Notes: a model not told the origin generated them from the sequence alone. 64,000 bases of DNA from Adiantum capillus-veneris (GCA_014529385.2 CM043944.1:94136476-94200475); one strand, 5' to 3'. Shown: positions 43,699 through 56,290, counted from the stretch's first letter. A program made the numbers and translations.

Positions 43699-45774
43699 TT
43701 ACATTTCGCCTTCTATCACAGGCACCAGGTCATCAACCTCTTCATTATCTGAACATTCTGTAGCCACTTCCCACTCCATCTCATCGTCGCTACATCTCTG
43801 TTCCGTCACAGTTTCTTGAGTTTGAAGCACTCCAAAGTGTACTTCGGTCGCACGTGTGGCTATCTTTGTGGGTGCATGAAGGAGACGCATGTTACAAAAT
43901 ATGCACACAAGGTCTGCAGCACAAGCAGGACTTAAGCGAGTCTGCGCTTTGAGTGCACAAAGTCATAAGAAGACCAATTGCGCTCCCAACTACCACTAGA
44001 TGCCACGATCGAAAGCACCCTGGTTGCCACGGGTTGTAACTCAACTACATCTCCTCCATATTCTTTCCACCATACTGGGCCTGAAATCTTTTTTACGCTA
44101 TTAAGAACCCAGGGATCTCCGAAAGTTCCTTCCCTATTGGCTAATCCATCCTCTGCTGGAACGCATCCATGCCATCGTCGCCTGGCAACAACTGCGAGCA
44201 GACGTTTCTAAAGTCTCTCATCACCTACAAATGCAGCACCATGCAATGGTGTTTTCCACAAGATGCAGGATTTGTGATCCCTCTCTTGCAATGTAGTGGT
44301 TGTATTCTTTGGTTTGACGCAACACCTCAGACATGATCCAATAAACCTTACCAATGACAAACTTATCTGTGTCGACAACCCTTAGTAGTTCCACAAAGGG
44401 CTTACTAACCCCAAGAAGTTTGTCAACGTTTCGCCAAAAGAGAGGAGATTGTACCAAGGACACACATTTTTGAGCTGCTTCGCAATGGCTTGGATACTTG
44501 CTGAATCAAGCCTCCCAACGACAATCTGCAATAGTTTCTGTAAGAGCCGCTCATACTTCAATAAGATTATTCAAAACATAGTATGATGTAGCGAACCGTG
44601 TGGCATAGAAGATTTGAAGTGCTTTTTTTGAAGACTTGGAGCGAAATAAAGCATATGTAAACTGATGTTCCTGTATAAACTTGACTATGTGATTGGCGTC
44701 AATAAGAACCTGTTTTATGAATGATAATTTGCCCATATCCTTTAGAAGTAAATTCAAGGTGTGAGTTGCACATCCAATCCATGTAATTCCTGAGTACTTT
44801 TCCATGATGGCTAAACCCGCTCCTTTGTAGTTTGAATCATTATCTGTAACAATAGCTGTCACATTCTTCGGTCCACCCAGTCGAGCAATATCTCGCTCAT
44901 ATACCTTTGTCAAGTAGAGGGATGCCTTCTCTTTCAATGAGGTATCAATGGCCTCCAAAAACATTGCACCTTTGGGACAAATTACCATGACATTAATCAA
45001 TGTTTTTTTTTGACAGTTGGTCCACCCATCGAGGGCTATGGTACAGCCAAACGTTGGAACAAAGTCAAGCGCTGTTCACTTGAGAATCGCTTCTCTACTG
45101 CTCTTGACTTTGTCAACATACTCTGCTCGCATTTTATTATAATCAGGATAGATGAATCCTTTTTTTGCAGTTGACATTAGCGCATCTTTGAAAATAGGAT
45201 TTCTTATGACATTAAATGGGATTCCACAAGCCATGAAGGCTTCTGTCCACTTTAGATGCAATTCGAGCATGTCCTGTTGAGTGAATGCTGTCTGTAGAGT
45301 CCCAGGCGTATCGGCTCTGCTGGATGTCCAGGGACTAGCATCTATCCCTCCCATGGCACCATTTGAAAAAGTGTAAGGACTTTGAGGTGTTCGGGTTGTT
45401 CCCATTGAAGGTCCTTGGTTAGCTCGCATGTCTTCTTGATCCACACTCACTTCTTCTATGTTGACAGATGACGCACCTGTCATGCCCTTCTGTCTCTTAG
45501 GAAGAAGTCCTGCCTGTTTGCATTTCTTTACATACCCTGCAAAATGGACCCATATGTCGTTAGGTGGTGCTCCACATTCTTTCACATTGGGACTAGTGCC
45601 GAATAAATATTCTTTGATGCGAGTTGCATTGCCGTGCCACTTATGCCCACAATGTTTGCATTCCAAAAACGAAACTATTTTGCCTCTCTCTTTTTCCTCC
45701 ACATACGACCACTCTTTTCCTCGCACCATGCTTTCTAACTTCAACAAAATATATCCTGCAATCAATAGGTACAC
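43699..45774 (-). pseudogene. hAT transposase, inactivated mainly by TGA codons
   Basis: Segments 45076-45774, 44551-45000, 44221-44463 and 43699-43908 all lie in one frame, separated by TGA stops. A BED-type zinc finger (CKHCGHKW..ATRIKEYLFG) is near the start. The central part has VTDNDSNYKGAG and WIGCATHTLNLLLKDMGK, typical of hAT/DUF659 transposases, then ATRFATSYYVL and SPLFWRNVDKLL. The hATC dimerisation region (WWKEYGGDVVELQ, ASSGSWERNWS, NMRLLH) is present but partly in another frame (43909-44100), so there are two compensating indels. It is not functional as it stands. Confidence 0.85.
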
Positions 45775-47288
45775 TATGATTATAAATTTTCACCATAATA
45801 GTGCAATGAGAAAGATAAAAGGTTATAGATATGATTTGCTAAATTAAAATGATGAATGAATAGTGTTAAGATAATATTTTAGGGAAGATCACCAATGGAT
45901 ATATCATTCTTGGCTACTAGGTGGTAAAGAGCGTTTGCTCAAGACAACCTAGATGAGCGATGGATTCATCTCACATTCCACTATCTATGTCTCTTGGAGG
46001 TAGGAGCTACTGCTCAAACACAACCAATCGACCCTAAAATAACTAAGGTGTCTAATTTCTATATCAGCATAGAGGTAAGAGCATGAGATCGATAACATCC
46101 ATGTGACTCCCAAGTACTACGCATGACTAATATTCACTAGGAGGTAAGAGCTTTCGCTCGATCACAACCTAGTGAATTCTATAGGTAATCCACCGTATTC
46201 ACTTACAGGTAAGAGCATAAGCTTGATAACAACCAAGTGAATCGTACTTCATACCTTAAACCTCACTTGGAAGTAAGAGAATCATCTCATAACAACCAAG
46301 AGGCACTAAGTGGATCTATTCTATGCAACCAAGTGAATCGTACTTCATACCTTAAACCTCACTTGGAAGTAAGAGAATCATCTCATAACAACCAAGAGGC
46401 ACTAAGTGGACCTATTCTATGCAACCAAGTGAATCCTACTTCATACCTTAAACCTCACTTGGAAGTAAGAGAATCATCTCAAAACAACCAAGAGGCACTA
46501 AGCGGACCTATTCTATGTCTATATGGAGGTAAGAACATTTGTTCATGACAATCAAAAGACCTTACATGTATGTGTATATGTTCCAAAATGTATGAACTAA
46601 CACTATTATTTGTGCACATATTATAGCTATGATAGATTTTAACCATCAAATATCACTTTTTGTATCTATTCTAAAACAAATAGAGCTAAGAGTATAGCTT
46701 CTAATGTTTAGAATTATACATTCGCACTATATCTAGAAAAGTAGCCTCTAATGCATACAATTATTTATTTATCTATTCTTAAACAAGTAGAGCTAAAGTA
46801 TAGTCTCTATTGCTTAGAGTAATTTATTTAATCTTATCAATAGAGTTAAAGAATAACTTCTATTGTTAAGAATTATAAGTGATTCAAATCTATATCATTA
46901 TTTTATTTTTAATGTATAAACATTAAAAATAGTATTTTCTTAAAAAATCAAAGATTTTTTAAGTTGACAACTCAACCTTTCTATGCCGGAGATAACCTGA
47001 CACTTTGGTGAAGGGAATTGTAGCTAAAACATACAAATTGAGCTTTATATACTACTACTATATCGATCGAAAACATATAGATCGATTTATACTATCGATT
47101 GAAAGCCTATCGGTCTCGATATTTAATCGATCGATAGTTTATCAATCGATATGTAAGCAATAAAACATTTTTTTGAAAAAGGCTGACGTGGCAGCGAATA
47201 ATACGCACGAATAAATCTTTAGAACGTATTAATCGACCATTATTCACGAACAAAATGAATGTCGAATAACGAATCATGCAACCCAATT
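45775..47288 (-). other. hAT 5' non-coding region with repeats
   Basis: Between the transposase and the right terminus. It contains GGTAAGAGC-type words recurring from 45890 to 46540, a 96-bp tandem repeat, and the subterminal ATCGATCGAT block. No gene; the 103-aa plus frame here is just the translated 96-bp repeat. Confidence 0.7.
46228..46515. repeat. 96-bp tandem repeat, three copies
   Basis: AACCAAGTGAATCGTACTTC marks copies at about 46229, 46328 and 46424. Units differ at only a few positions. Confidence 0.85.
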
Positions 47289-47296
47289 CATGTGTT

Positions 47297-47880
47297 CCTT
47301 ACATGATTTACTATATGATAGTATTTCATGTAGGGAAGCTACTATTAATTTCCCTAAGTATGGATGTAAAATAATGTCTTTTAGCATCATAAATATAGCC
47401 GGTGCATTGGTCAAACCAAACGGAATGATCAAGAACTAATGGCCAAAACGAGTTTAGAACATTATATTGGGAACGTCTTGTTCCCTAATTATTAACCCGA
47501 TGATAGCCGGTCAGACCTCAGGTTCTTCTTAGAGAATTACTTTTTCACATTGAAAGAATAAAAAAACTCATCCATACGAGACATGTGAAACTTATCCTTA
47601 TCATTATTTGATCAACACTTCTATAATCCATACGCATTCACATGGAACCATCTTTCTTCTTTACCAAAAGAATGGACAATGTCCAAGGCGATAAAATAGG
47701 CCTAACAAAGGCCTTGTTTGAGTATTTAGTTAGTTTCTTTCCCACCTCTTGAGCTTCAAAGTGGCTTACTCTATAAGCTATCTTGCTTATAGGCTTAGAT
47801 CTTGAAGTAACATCGATGCCGTGATTTACTTCCCTAGGTGGCGGCAAGCCATCTAGCAAGTCTCTTGGGAACACATCCAT
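47297..47880 (-). pseudogene. Element G: RT first part
   Basis: The 80-aa frame 47638-47880 reads DLLDGLPPPREVNHGIDVTS, KPISKIAYRVS, KAFVRPILSPW and ILLVKKKDGSM. Decayed sequence beyond it gives FGLTNAPAIF and LHEILSYSKS, where the catalytic DD is replaced by HE. Confidence 0.8.
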
Positions 47881-47994
47881 GAAATCCTGTCGTCATCCAC
47901 ATACTTTTTTATAAGGGTCTCCTTTGCTTTGTAGTTTTTAGTTTTAGAATCACATGCATTCCAAACGGGATGGGTCTCTTCTAAAGTCATGTTT

Positions 47995-48264
47995 TTATTG
48001 TGTTTTACCTACAAAAACAATTTCATCTACGAAAGAAAAACTCAAAAGAGGGTAACAAGCATATACCACTACAACCCGGTCGACGTCGATGGCAAGGAAT
48101 AGCTCAAATAAAGAAATGAGAGAGGTATTGGAGACACTAAGATCATGAAAATAGCTACGATAAAGGCTAGGACACAAGCTATACAACCACTCCTTGCCTA
48201 AATACACGTCTGCTCTAGCCAAGTGCATGACTTGAAAGTCCAAACATGCATTGTTGTAATGCAC
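47995..48264 (-). pseudogene. Element G: protease-like segment
   Basis: DFQVMHLARADVYLGKEWLYSL has the form of the gypsy protease C-terminal half (ADVxLGxxWL). The active-site DTG region is not recognisable. Confidence 0.5.
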
Positions 48265-48590
48265 TGCTAATGAAACTCTCTCTTGACTTACTTTTGCTCA
48301 TGCTAGCCTTTATCTTTGGGAACTCACCTTTGGTATGTCCTACTTCGTTGTAGTTAAAGCAATGATTTTCCTTTCATACTTTTTCATGATGCTCTTTCTT
48401 TTGGATTTCCAAACCTCTCTTTTTCTTGGATGGTTGTAGTTTTTTGGACCAATGACAACCCCAGCCTTTCCTATCGCCGCTATCCCCACCCTTGTCACTA
48501 CGACATCCTTTTCTCTTAATCCCCTAAACCATTTTCATTGTCAGTGACCTTATCATTCAAGTCAAATGCACCCCACAGATGAATGTCATC

Positions 48591-48788
48591 CTAAATCTTC
48601 GGGTAAGTAATGACCTTAGATAGATCCTTAGGCTGCAATGGCTCCACGTACTCAAGGTAGCCATATGTAAGGCCTCTCTTGAAGCCTTCCAACGTCTGGA
48701 ACTCATTGATTTCCTTAAACTTGAGCACAATCTCCCTATAGTTTGAGATGTTTTGGTTTAGAGACTTGTTAGAGAATACACCTTTCAC
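48591..48788 (-). pseudogene. Element G: gag fragment
   Basis: FKEINEFQTLEGFKRGLTYGYLEYVEPLQPKDLSKVI fits the C-terminal gag fold of gypsy elements. It is preceded by AKYVKGVFSNKSLNQ. Confidence 0.65.
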
Positions 48789-48840
48789 ATACTTCGCACA
48801 CAGCTTATATGCTTCTCAATGGCCCTTGGTTGTGGGTTGG

Positions 48841-49581
48841 TGTCACAAGATCGGAAGCGTATCCTTCCACAATAAGTAGTTAATTTGAAATAAGAGAGAG
48901 ATAGAGAGAAAATAGTTAACACAACGTTGGGGACTAGAGGGGCCAATCCCTCCCCTAAAGAAGAATCTTTATTACTAAGGAAAATCCTTTACATGCACAT
49001 AAACACAGAGAGTGGAGAACAAATCCTAATCCTCTATCCTAATTTGGTATCCTTCTTTGAAGAGAAATTATTTAGATATACCCTTTATCTCCTCGATAAG
49101 CATATATCTACAAATCCACAAAGTACTCAAGACTCCATAATACATAGAGCACGTAGGCTCCATAATCCCTTATGTGGGGAATATTTAGTGCATAAAAAGC
49201 ATAAGTCCTGCTTGTCCTTGTCCGGCGCGTCCTTCTCTCTTTTTCTCTTTGACTTGTTATGCAACAATAGTCCTTGCTTTCTCTTGCTCTCACAATGTGC
49301 AAGAGGATGCCAAATGTATGTGTGAATTTGAGTGTGGTTTTCTGGCACTATGTTTGGCAATGGTGCCTCCCCTTTGCTTATAAAGGCACCTAGTAGGGTT
49401 GCTTTTCTTTGCTGTCTAAAAGTGACAAAAACTCAAAAAACAATTGACTTTAGGTGAACATTAGGTTTTTATAAGGCTGTCGACTTTTTAAAAGTCAACC
49501 ATTGACTTTTAATTGTTAACTTCAACTGTTGACTTCAATTGCTAAAAAATAGGTAGAGAGAGGGTGATTGTATTTTTTAAG

Positions 49582-49640
<59 letters not shown>

Positions 49641-50160
49641 CTAGATGTGAGGTCCCTAGCCCCGAGAAAATTGGGGCGACTTGATAGATGGCCTTCATTT
49701 ATTCTCCTTTCTCTGATGATGACACCCTACTCCATTTCCACAAAGTAGAGATACGAGCAATAGAAGAGAGGAAGTCCTCTATCCATCGTTTACGTGGTTA
49801 TAAGGGTCATACGCCACAAGCCAGGTTGATAAATCTAGGATTCTAATGAAGTTGTTTCCTAACATAAAGATGAAATCTCATTGACATATCTAGAATCCAT
49901 AAATGACGCCTTTTTCCTCACGTTTAAGAAGCACAACCGTCATCCATAAACCATAAATATGATATAAGACTTAGTCTAAACTAAATAGTAATCTTGTGTC
50001 ACGTAGATTTGGGCCATCTCGTCTCATGGCACAATGAGTCTTTAATTTCACTTCTCTTAATAAGAGAGAGTGGAGAGTTTCTCGACTAATCCAGATTACC
50101 CATCCTTGACTGGCAACCTGAGCCAGTCCCCACTTTCCACCCCACACGCACACTTTTTAC
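48841..50160 (-). repeat. LTR related to that of element C (element H), right end uncertain
   Basis: It starts TGTCACAAGATCGGAAGCGTA and aligns over the first 250 bp with the LTR start of C (GGGGACCAGA..GGTCCC, AATCTTTATTACTAAGG, CTTTACA.GCACA). No PBS lies to its left, so it is either a solo LTR or the 3' LTR of a minus-strand element. The end is a guess; homology to C fades after about 49050. It contains an AG microsatellite (49584-49638). Confidence 0.6.
49584..49638. repeat. (AG)n microsatellite
   Basis: About 27 AG units. Confidence 0.95.
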
Positions 50161-50330
50161 CACACTGTTTTACATATACAAACAATGTTCCTTAATTAAT
50201 TTCAAACACAGGTTCTTTTATGCAGCCCTTCAAACAATACCAAAACAATTCAAACAAGGCCTAATGAAGACATCCCTATTATTCAACAAAAATAACTTTT
50301 CCAATTTCTCATGAGTTTCCGCTACCCGCG

Positions 50331-50600
50331 GACTTCCTCTGTCTAACCAACAGAGCTTTTGCAAAGGATTTATTCGCTAACCGCGAATTGCACAACCTTC
50401 CCATCTCGCTAACCGCGAGGCATCTTGCTAACCTTGAGGCATCCCGCTACCTGCGAGGCATCTTGCTAACCGTGAGGCATCTTGCTAACCTCCAGGCATC
50501 CCGCTACCCGCGAGGCATCCCATTAACCACGAGGAACAAAAGAGAGCCGATAACCTCAGCTTAATCTCGGCTAACCGCGGAATCATCTCGCTACCCGCGA
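50331..50600. repeat. Minisatellite, about 19-bp unit
   Basis: GCTAACCGCGAGGCATCTT-like units recur about ten times with variants (GCTACCCGCGAGG, GCTAACCTTGAGG). Confidence 0.85.
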
Positions 50601-50884
50601 GGAACAAAATATATTCTTTCAACAATTCTTCTCTTTAAATGATCCATCAACCATGATCAACCAATCCTTGATATCAATGAGTAACCACTTATCAAACAAT
50701 AACAATTTATTAAGCAATAACAATTCAACAAACAATGATAATTTATCAAACAGTTCTTTCACTAATCTATGAAAACATATGCTTGTTTCTTGTTATAGAA
50801 TCACGTTTTTTTCTGACAGTTTAAGGGGTTCCCTATGATTAGTTTCCCAAGTCAAACATGAATAGCAATGCAGAATTATAAATT

Positions 50885-51069
50885 TGTCTTACTGGATTTG
50901 GAGCGCGTGCGGTTAACTCCTGTGCTGGAGGCTGGACGGCTTCGACTTCTTCTTCGGTTGATGCTTCCGCATGAGATACGTTCGGAGTAGACACCTTCCT
51001 TTCCACCTTCCTTGGTGGTGCAACGGCATGGGCGTCCTTAGAACTTCACGTTACACGCTTCGGAGCCAT
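50885..51069 (-). pseudogene. Gag-like N-terminus with a nonsense codon
   Basis: ATG 51069 reads MAPKRVT, then TGA, then continues in frame SSKDAHAVAPPRKVERKVSTP ... EEVEAVQPPAQELTARAPNP. The opening resembles gag starts of gypsy elements (compare MVVTRSG in element B); a CGA-to-TGA change would explain the stop. GTAAGA follows NP and could instead be a splice donor of an ordinary gene. Nothing further is recognised downstream, so the identity stays open. Confidence 0.35.
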
Positions 51070-51280
51070 AGCTTCGGAATAGAGAAAAGAAAAGCGTGTT
51101 GTTGTAGAGAGAGAGAAAGTGTGTATTCACAAACCGGGAGATGGTACGTTGACGATTGAAGATGGAGATAGATTGAAGGTGAGAGGTTAAGGGAGAGAGG
51201 CTCCCTCCGGTGCGTCGTTGCAAGAGAGCTTCCGCTTTTGTAGATATATATGTGTGTTCAAAGTGAGAGGAGAAGGGTCC

Positions 51281-51290
51281 TTTATATAGG
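51281..51290 (-). promoter_or_regulatory. TATA box upstream of the gag-like ORF
   Basis: CCTATATAAA on the minus strand lies 212 bp before ATG 51069, followed by a pyrimidine-rich leader (CTCTCACTTT, TCTCTCTCTACAA) like plant 5' UTRs. Confidence 0.45.
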
Positions 51291-51360
51291 CCCTAGGGGG
51301 GTGCTAAGAATACTGAGAGGGTTTCAAAAATAGGAGAAGGAAAAGCTCGCGCTTCGTCGC

Positions 51361-51489
<129 letters not shown>

Positions 51490-51830
51490 ACGTTCGCGAA
51501 TCTTATGTGCGATTTTTAAAAATCTCTATACTTACAAGTTCCCATTCTATCTTGAGAGAGAGAAAGAAAGAAGTATCGTAATTTTGACTCACCTCTCTTT
51601 CTTTCCTTAAAATACTATCTCTAAGCTTCTTCTTCACACATAGATTAGGTTCCCACATAAACCTATTGTTCCACATAAAGAAAGATCATAAATAAATAGA
51701 TTCTGAACCCGATTTCAATCCGATTGCTCTGATAAACTCACAATGACTCACAAAATTGAGAATCTCAATTACTTTGCAAAATAACTGAAATGACTTATAT
51801 GGATAAATGTTGGGTACATTACACTAGACA

Positions 51831-54800
51831 CTTTCAAGACCTTCTTCTTGATATCCTTGTGCATCAAATGGATCCTTATCACCTCTTCTATTGAACGACT
51901 CGATCCTTTTTCCTACAATTGGTATCTTTATCTCTGTATTATCAAGCTCACATAATGTGTAGCTAGCATATCTATGCATGTGCTTTACAACATAAGGACC
52001 AAACCACTATTTTGCAAATTTTCTCATTGTGCTATGTTGGTTGTCAAGGCTACTAACATTAACCCCTAATCATCTTCTTCAATAGGCTTTGGTCTAAGCC
52101 TATGTCTCTTGTCAAACCTTTCTTTGTTCTTCAACCTTGCATCTTTCAAATGAGTTTTGACAATTTCAATGTCTTCAAGCCTTCTTTCCAATTGTTGTAT
52201 GTGCAATGCAAGGAGGGCCTCCCTAGAAATAACATCTTTCCGAGGAAATATATTCCAAGTAGGAATCACATTCTCAATTGGCATAATAGGTTTCTGACCA
52301 TACATCAATTCAAAAGGCATATAGCTATTAACTGAGCTATGTTTAGTATGACCAGTCCACAAAGCATAAGGCAACAAACTTGGTCATTCATGAGCTCTAC
52401 CCTTGCATGCCTTAGCCAAAGCTTTGATGATGGGAGGATGCCCTCTTTCACTCTTCCCATTACCTTCACAATTATATACAGTAGTAAGTCCAGGTTTAAT
52501 GCCCCATCGAGAGAAAAATTTTCTTGCATCCTCAACATCTAATTCATCCCTCTCTGCAACTATTTTTGCAACACAACCATAGCGGCAAATTAAATCATCC
52601 AAGAGAAACTTGCATACAACTTTTTTGCTCTTTGTACATAATGCACAACCTTCCACTTGGTTAGTCAAGTCTTCTCTCGTAACCACCAAGAAACTCATTT
52701 TCCACAATAATCTACTACCCATTTGTAATGCATGAACAACGACTTTGTGGAATCTTGTGTTACTTGTCAAATGTATTCAAATGTAAAGCATCGTGATGAG
52801 CTATATCCTACCTTTCTTTTACCTTGGAAAAAGTTGCGCGCACACCTTGGTGTCTAGCTGATAGACTTTCATGAAACTCCCACATGAGCTTCATATGAGT
52901 CTCTTTGTCACATATTAGCCTTTGTAATGTAGTAGCCCTTTGTTTTGGATGCTTCCACAAGTATCCATCTTTCAAAAATCCATATCCATTTTTGCATACC
53001 CTCTTCAATTCTTGTTTGGACAAGTCATCCTATCTAGTCAAAGTACTCAAATAGTGTCCAATAAGTAGCCAATCACCTTCATAGAACTCCTCTAAAAAGG
53101 ATTCTAGTCCATTTGACATACAAACATAATCACCCTTGACATTGGAAATAGAAAAGATCTTTGTGGACACATCATCAACCTCACAATCATCTCTTTGTCA
53201 CCTTCATACCTTGCCCTTGAAGGCATATCTGCCATTCGATTATCTTTTTTTTGCAATATGCTTAAAATCTAGATTCAGAGACTTTGTGTATGCAATCCAT
53301 CATAACGTAGCAATTTACGGAATTGAACAACTTGTAATCATCCCAAGAAGTGGAAAACAATTTGTTTCCACAACTTCAAATGTCCAAATCTAATACTCTT
53401 TATCGCTCTTCAATGATGTAACTACTCCCTAACTCTCTCTTTACATGTGAGTAGTTTCTTTTGCACACACTTAGAACCTTAGCTCCAAATTTGACTACAT
53501 ACCTATGATCTTCTTTATCATCTTGCCCTATTTCCATCCAATCCATGTGGGCCTCGTGTCAATTGTCACAATCATTATTCTTTCACACTCATAATTCATT
53601 TTTCTCAAAGTTGTAGCTGATTGTAGCAACCCCTCTAGCTTCCTCATAACTTTTACATGTGCATCGCCCCAGTCAAGTTTTTGATTCTTCCTCAACAACT
53701 CATAAAGTGGATCAGCTACATGCACATAGTGTTGAATCCAACTAACATAAAAGACACATGCACCCAAAAATATTCTAACCTCAATGGTACTAGTACATGT
53801 CTCTTTCATCCTTTGAATTGCATCCACCTTTGATGGACAAGGTATTTTGCCATTAGGTCCGCACATATGTCCCATGATCACCAATTCTTTGACTCCAAAG
53901 AGAGTCTTTTGACCTTATAATGTAAGGTTCACTTCCTCTAAAATGGATAGCATCCTATCACAACCATCAATATGGTTTTCCACAAACATGCGGCACCTCC
54001 TCAAATCTAGAGCTTCATAATTTTCTTCTTCTTCACATCCCTTAATAGGAACATCATCCACAGGAAAGGCATCGTGATTTGCGGAATAAAGTCACGTAAG
54101 ACCTTATTCCCATTCATTATATGTGCAACTCAAGTGGTTTCTCCTTGAGGTAAGGTACACATCCTTACCAAACCCAAAGGTTTCCTCATGGTAGTAAAGT
54201 CCCTGTTTTCATATCTTGTTGGAATTGATCATACCCTGAGTATAGACCCCCCATCGAATATATTGTCCTTCGTGCAAATGACTCTAGAAACTCATCCACA
54301 ATTGAATATGTACCCACATTTTTGAATGTGACCGTGTTCATTGGTTTCATATCTTGGATGAAGCGTAGGGATCCATTCTTCTTAGGTACTATGAACCACT
54401 TGCTTGAATATGGAGCACAAGAAGGCTCCAAAGCATCCTAATCTTCCCATTTAATAAGTCTTTTAGCTTTGAAAAAAGATCGTTTGGAAACAAAAAAAGG
54501 ATCAACACATCCTATCTCATGCGGTTCAAATGAAAAATCCTTACCATGATTTAAAAGCATGTCTTTGAAGCAATCTATCTCAACTTGTGCTAAGAATTCC
54601 TCACATCCAACCTTCGACTATTTCAAGGATTCTTGAGTGAATTTGTGCCCAACTCTACTTGAATCCATTAGATTTGGTTTCAAAGAAGGCTATTCTATCT
54701 TCTCCCTACCCTTTGGAGGTAATGGTAAGGGGGTGGTAAGGCCACTGATTTCACCTTTTGTGCAATAGTCCCATACTTGTTGTTCACTTGTACTTCAAGA

Positions 54801-55640
54801 CAACTAGTAGCATTGAGACCCTCTTCATCCTCAAAAGCCTTAATCACATCATACATCTCTAAAGAGCATACTTCAACAACCTACCTTCCACCTTGTTCAC
54901 ATGTTTCCATTATTGAATTGACATCATCCATAGTACCCATGAAAGAAAAATCCTCAAAAAATACCTATAATACCTTCATTATCCTCTAGCAAAAGAATTC
55001 TCTTCAAATGTTTTTGTACATTATGTGCATGTTGACAATTACTCCTTTTCAAGTCCTCACATTTCACAAAAGACACTAATCCATACTCTATCAATCCTAA
55101 GAAACTTGTTGGAAAAGATTCTTCATTTATTGGATCATGCAAGAACCTTTTAACTTTTATACCAGTGTGATATTGCTATACAATGGTACATGGCCAAAAC
55201 CTCTCATTTCCCTATATTTCTTAAACTCTTATTTGGACTTTGGAAGAGGTTTCTCTCTAAGGGTGTCACGATTCCTTTAATGATTCACAAAAAAATATTA
55301 AACATTGAAAAATACATCTTCCATTCTTAATTATTATCCTTGCATCAATTGAACCATCATCCAACACCTTTATTTCCATATGCACTACCATCTGCCCAAG
55401 GATAAGAGGATAGGTAGACATGTCATGCACAATTTTTTTTAATCATCTTTCACATCACCTATGGTCATCTTTACATTCGGAAAATCTACATAAAGATCTC
55501 CTGATAAGTCGTTTGCTACACAAATCATCCAACCATGGTCTGCGTCCATTGGCCACTTCCATTTATTGTAAAGGATCTTGGACATGAGGTTTATGTCTAG
55601 CTGAAGCTTGTAAGAAGGGCCCTTTTCTTTTCCTTTAGCT
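51831..55640 (-). pseudogene. Element I: decayed Ty3/gypsy without chromodomain, protease to integrase
   Basis: Minus-strand pieces from right to left: protease-like ICVANDLSGDLYVDFPNVKMTIGDV (about 55450-55560); RT 54186-54431 (KWFIVPKKNGSLRFIQDMKP, YDQFQQDMKT); RT end 53528-53884 (MGHMCGPNGKIPCPSKVDAI, FLGACVFYVSWIQHY); integrase zinc module 52808-53023 (HESLSARHQG); integrase core 52384-52770 (FLLDDLICRYGCVAKIVAERDEL, GNGKSERGHPPIIKALAKACKG) and 52066-52377 (LPYALWTGHTKHSS, PFELMYGQKPIMPIE). The end is GPYVVKHMHRYASYTLCEL to a TAG near 51831. Pol then stops with no chromodomain, which sets it apart from A, C and F. Many stops and frameshifts. Confidence 0.8.
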
Positions 55641-55829
55641 TGCTCCTACTTCTTTCTCCATAGGCACTTCTGATGGAGAAGAGTTTGTGGTGGTTAAGGC
55701 TCCCAAGAAGGCATTGTATCCTTTCTTCCTCCACTTCACATAACCCTTTTTGATAGTCCTTCATCCCCAATCTCATTTCTATGATTTTCCTCCACAATTG
55801 CCTCATTATTTTTCCATTTGGCAATATAT

Positions 55830-56157
55830 GATGGGAATGGGATCATGCTAGCTAGGGTGGATGAAAAACAAACATCGTGTGCACATGTGAGAGTGTGCAT
55901 GCTAGATTATCACTCAAGAGAATTAGGTTCCAAGATAGATTAGCTTGGACTCATAAACACGATCTTGAGTAGTTTGCTAACCCATCACAAGCTCATAAAA
56001 ACAAGAGAGATGTAATGCAAACTTGGAATGATTTGTTTATTCGTGAAATGAGCTTTAAGTAGCCCTATAGCCTTGCACCACTACATGTGGGATAATTCCA
56101 CCTACTCTCTCCTTGACTCATACTCTAGTGACTTGAGGACAAAGCTCATACCTTACA
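55830..56157 (-). repeat. Element J 3' LTR (left)
   Basis: 328 bp, TGATGGGAATGGG ... CCTTACA. The first 195 bp match the right copy. Confidence 0.82.
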
Positions 56158-56234
56158 ATCCTCCCCTTGAGGTTTGAACTGGGATAATACATTATTGAAG
56201 ATTCTTGATCCACTAAGGATGACACATAGTATCC

Positions 56235-56290
56235 ACATAGTATGTCAATACATATCCACAAAGGATGACAGATCCACAAAGGATGACAAA
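56235..56290. repeat. Short direct repeats inside element J
   Basis: ATCCACAAAGGATGACA occurs twice in a row, with a variant (ATCCACTAAGGATGACA) upstream. Confidence 0.75.

Larger units (their letters stand above)
43184..47288 (-). mobile_element. hAT DNA transposon, 4.1 kb
   Basis: An 8-bp duplication CATGTGTT lies at 43176-43183 and 47289-47296. The ends form imperfect terminal inverted repeats (GCGTTGCAT..TTATTCGAC on the left; GGGTTGCATGATTCGTTATTCGAC as reverse complement on the right, with four extra bases AATT outside it). The transposase on the minus strand has BED finger, central domain and hATC. ATCGATCGAT-rich subterminal blocks lie near both ends (43287-43345 and 47059-47155). 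Removing the element restores a gypsy RT reading frame. Confidence 0.88.
42905..48840 (-). mobile_element. Element G: decayed Ty3/gypsy, split by the hAT transposon
   Basis: From right to left: gag (48591-48788), degenerate zinc knuckle near 48330-48360 (CFNYNEVGHTKGE), protease-like segment (47995-48264), RT start (47638-47880), RT middle (about 47297-47640), hAT at 43184-47288, RT end (42963-43183). The right side is cut by the LTR starting at 48841 and the left side joins the copia integrase fragment. No LTR of its own is identified. Confidence 0.72.

Noticed and set aside
46237-46548. 103-aa plus-strand repeat protein
   Set aside because: It is the translation of a 96-bp tandem DNA repeat inside the hAT. 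The repeat length is a multiple of three, so the frame stays open by chance.
50331-50600. Evenly spaced repeats considered as a CRISPR-like array
   Set aside because: The units are directly tandem without spacers, vary in sequence and sit in plant DNA; it is a minisatellite.
51725-51736. GCTCTGATAAAC resembling a primer-binding-site complement
   Set aside because: Only nine of twelve bases match, and no LTR start follows; it lies in the decayed flank past the end of pol of element I.
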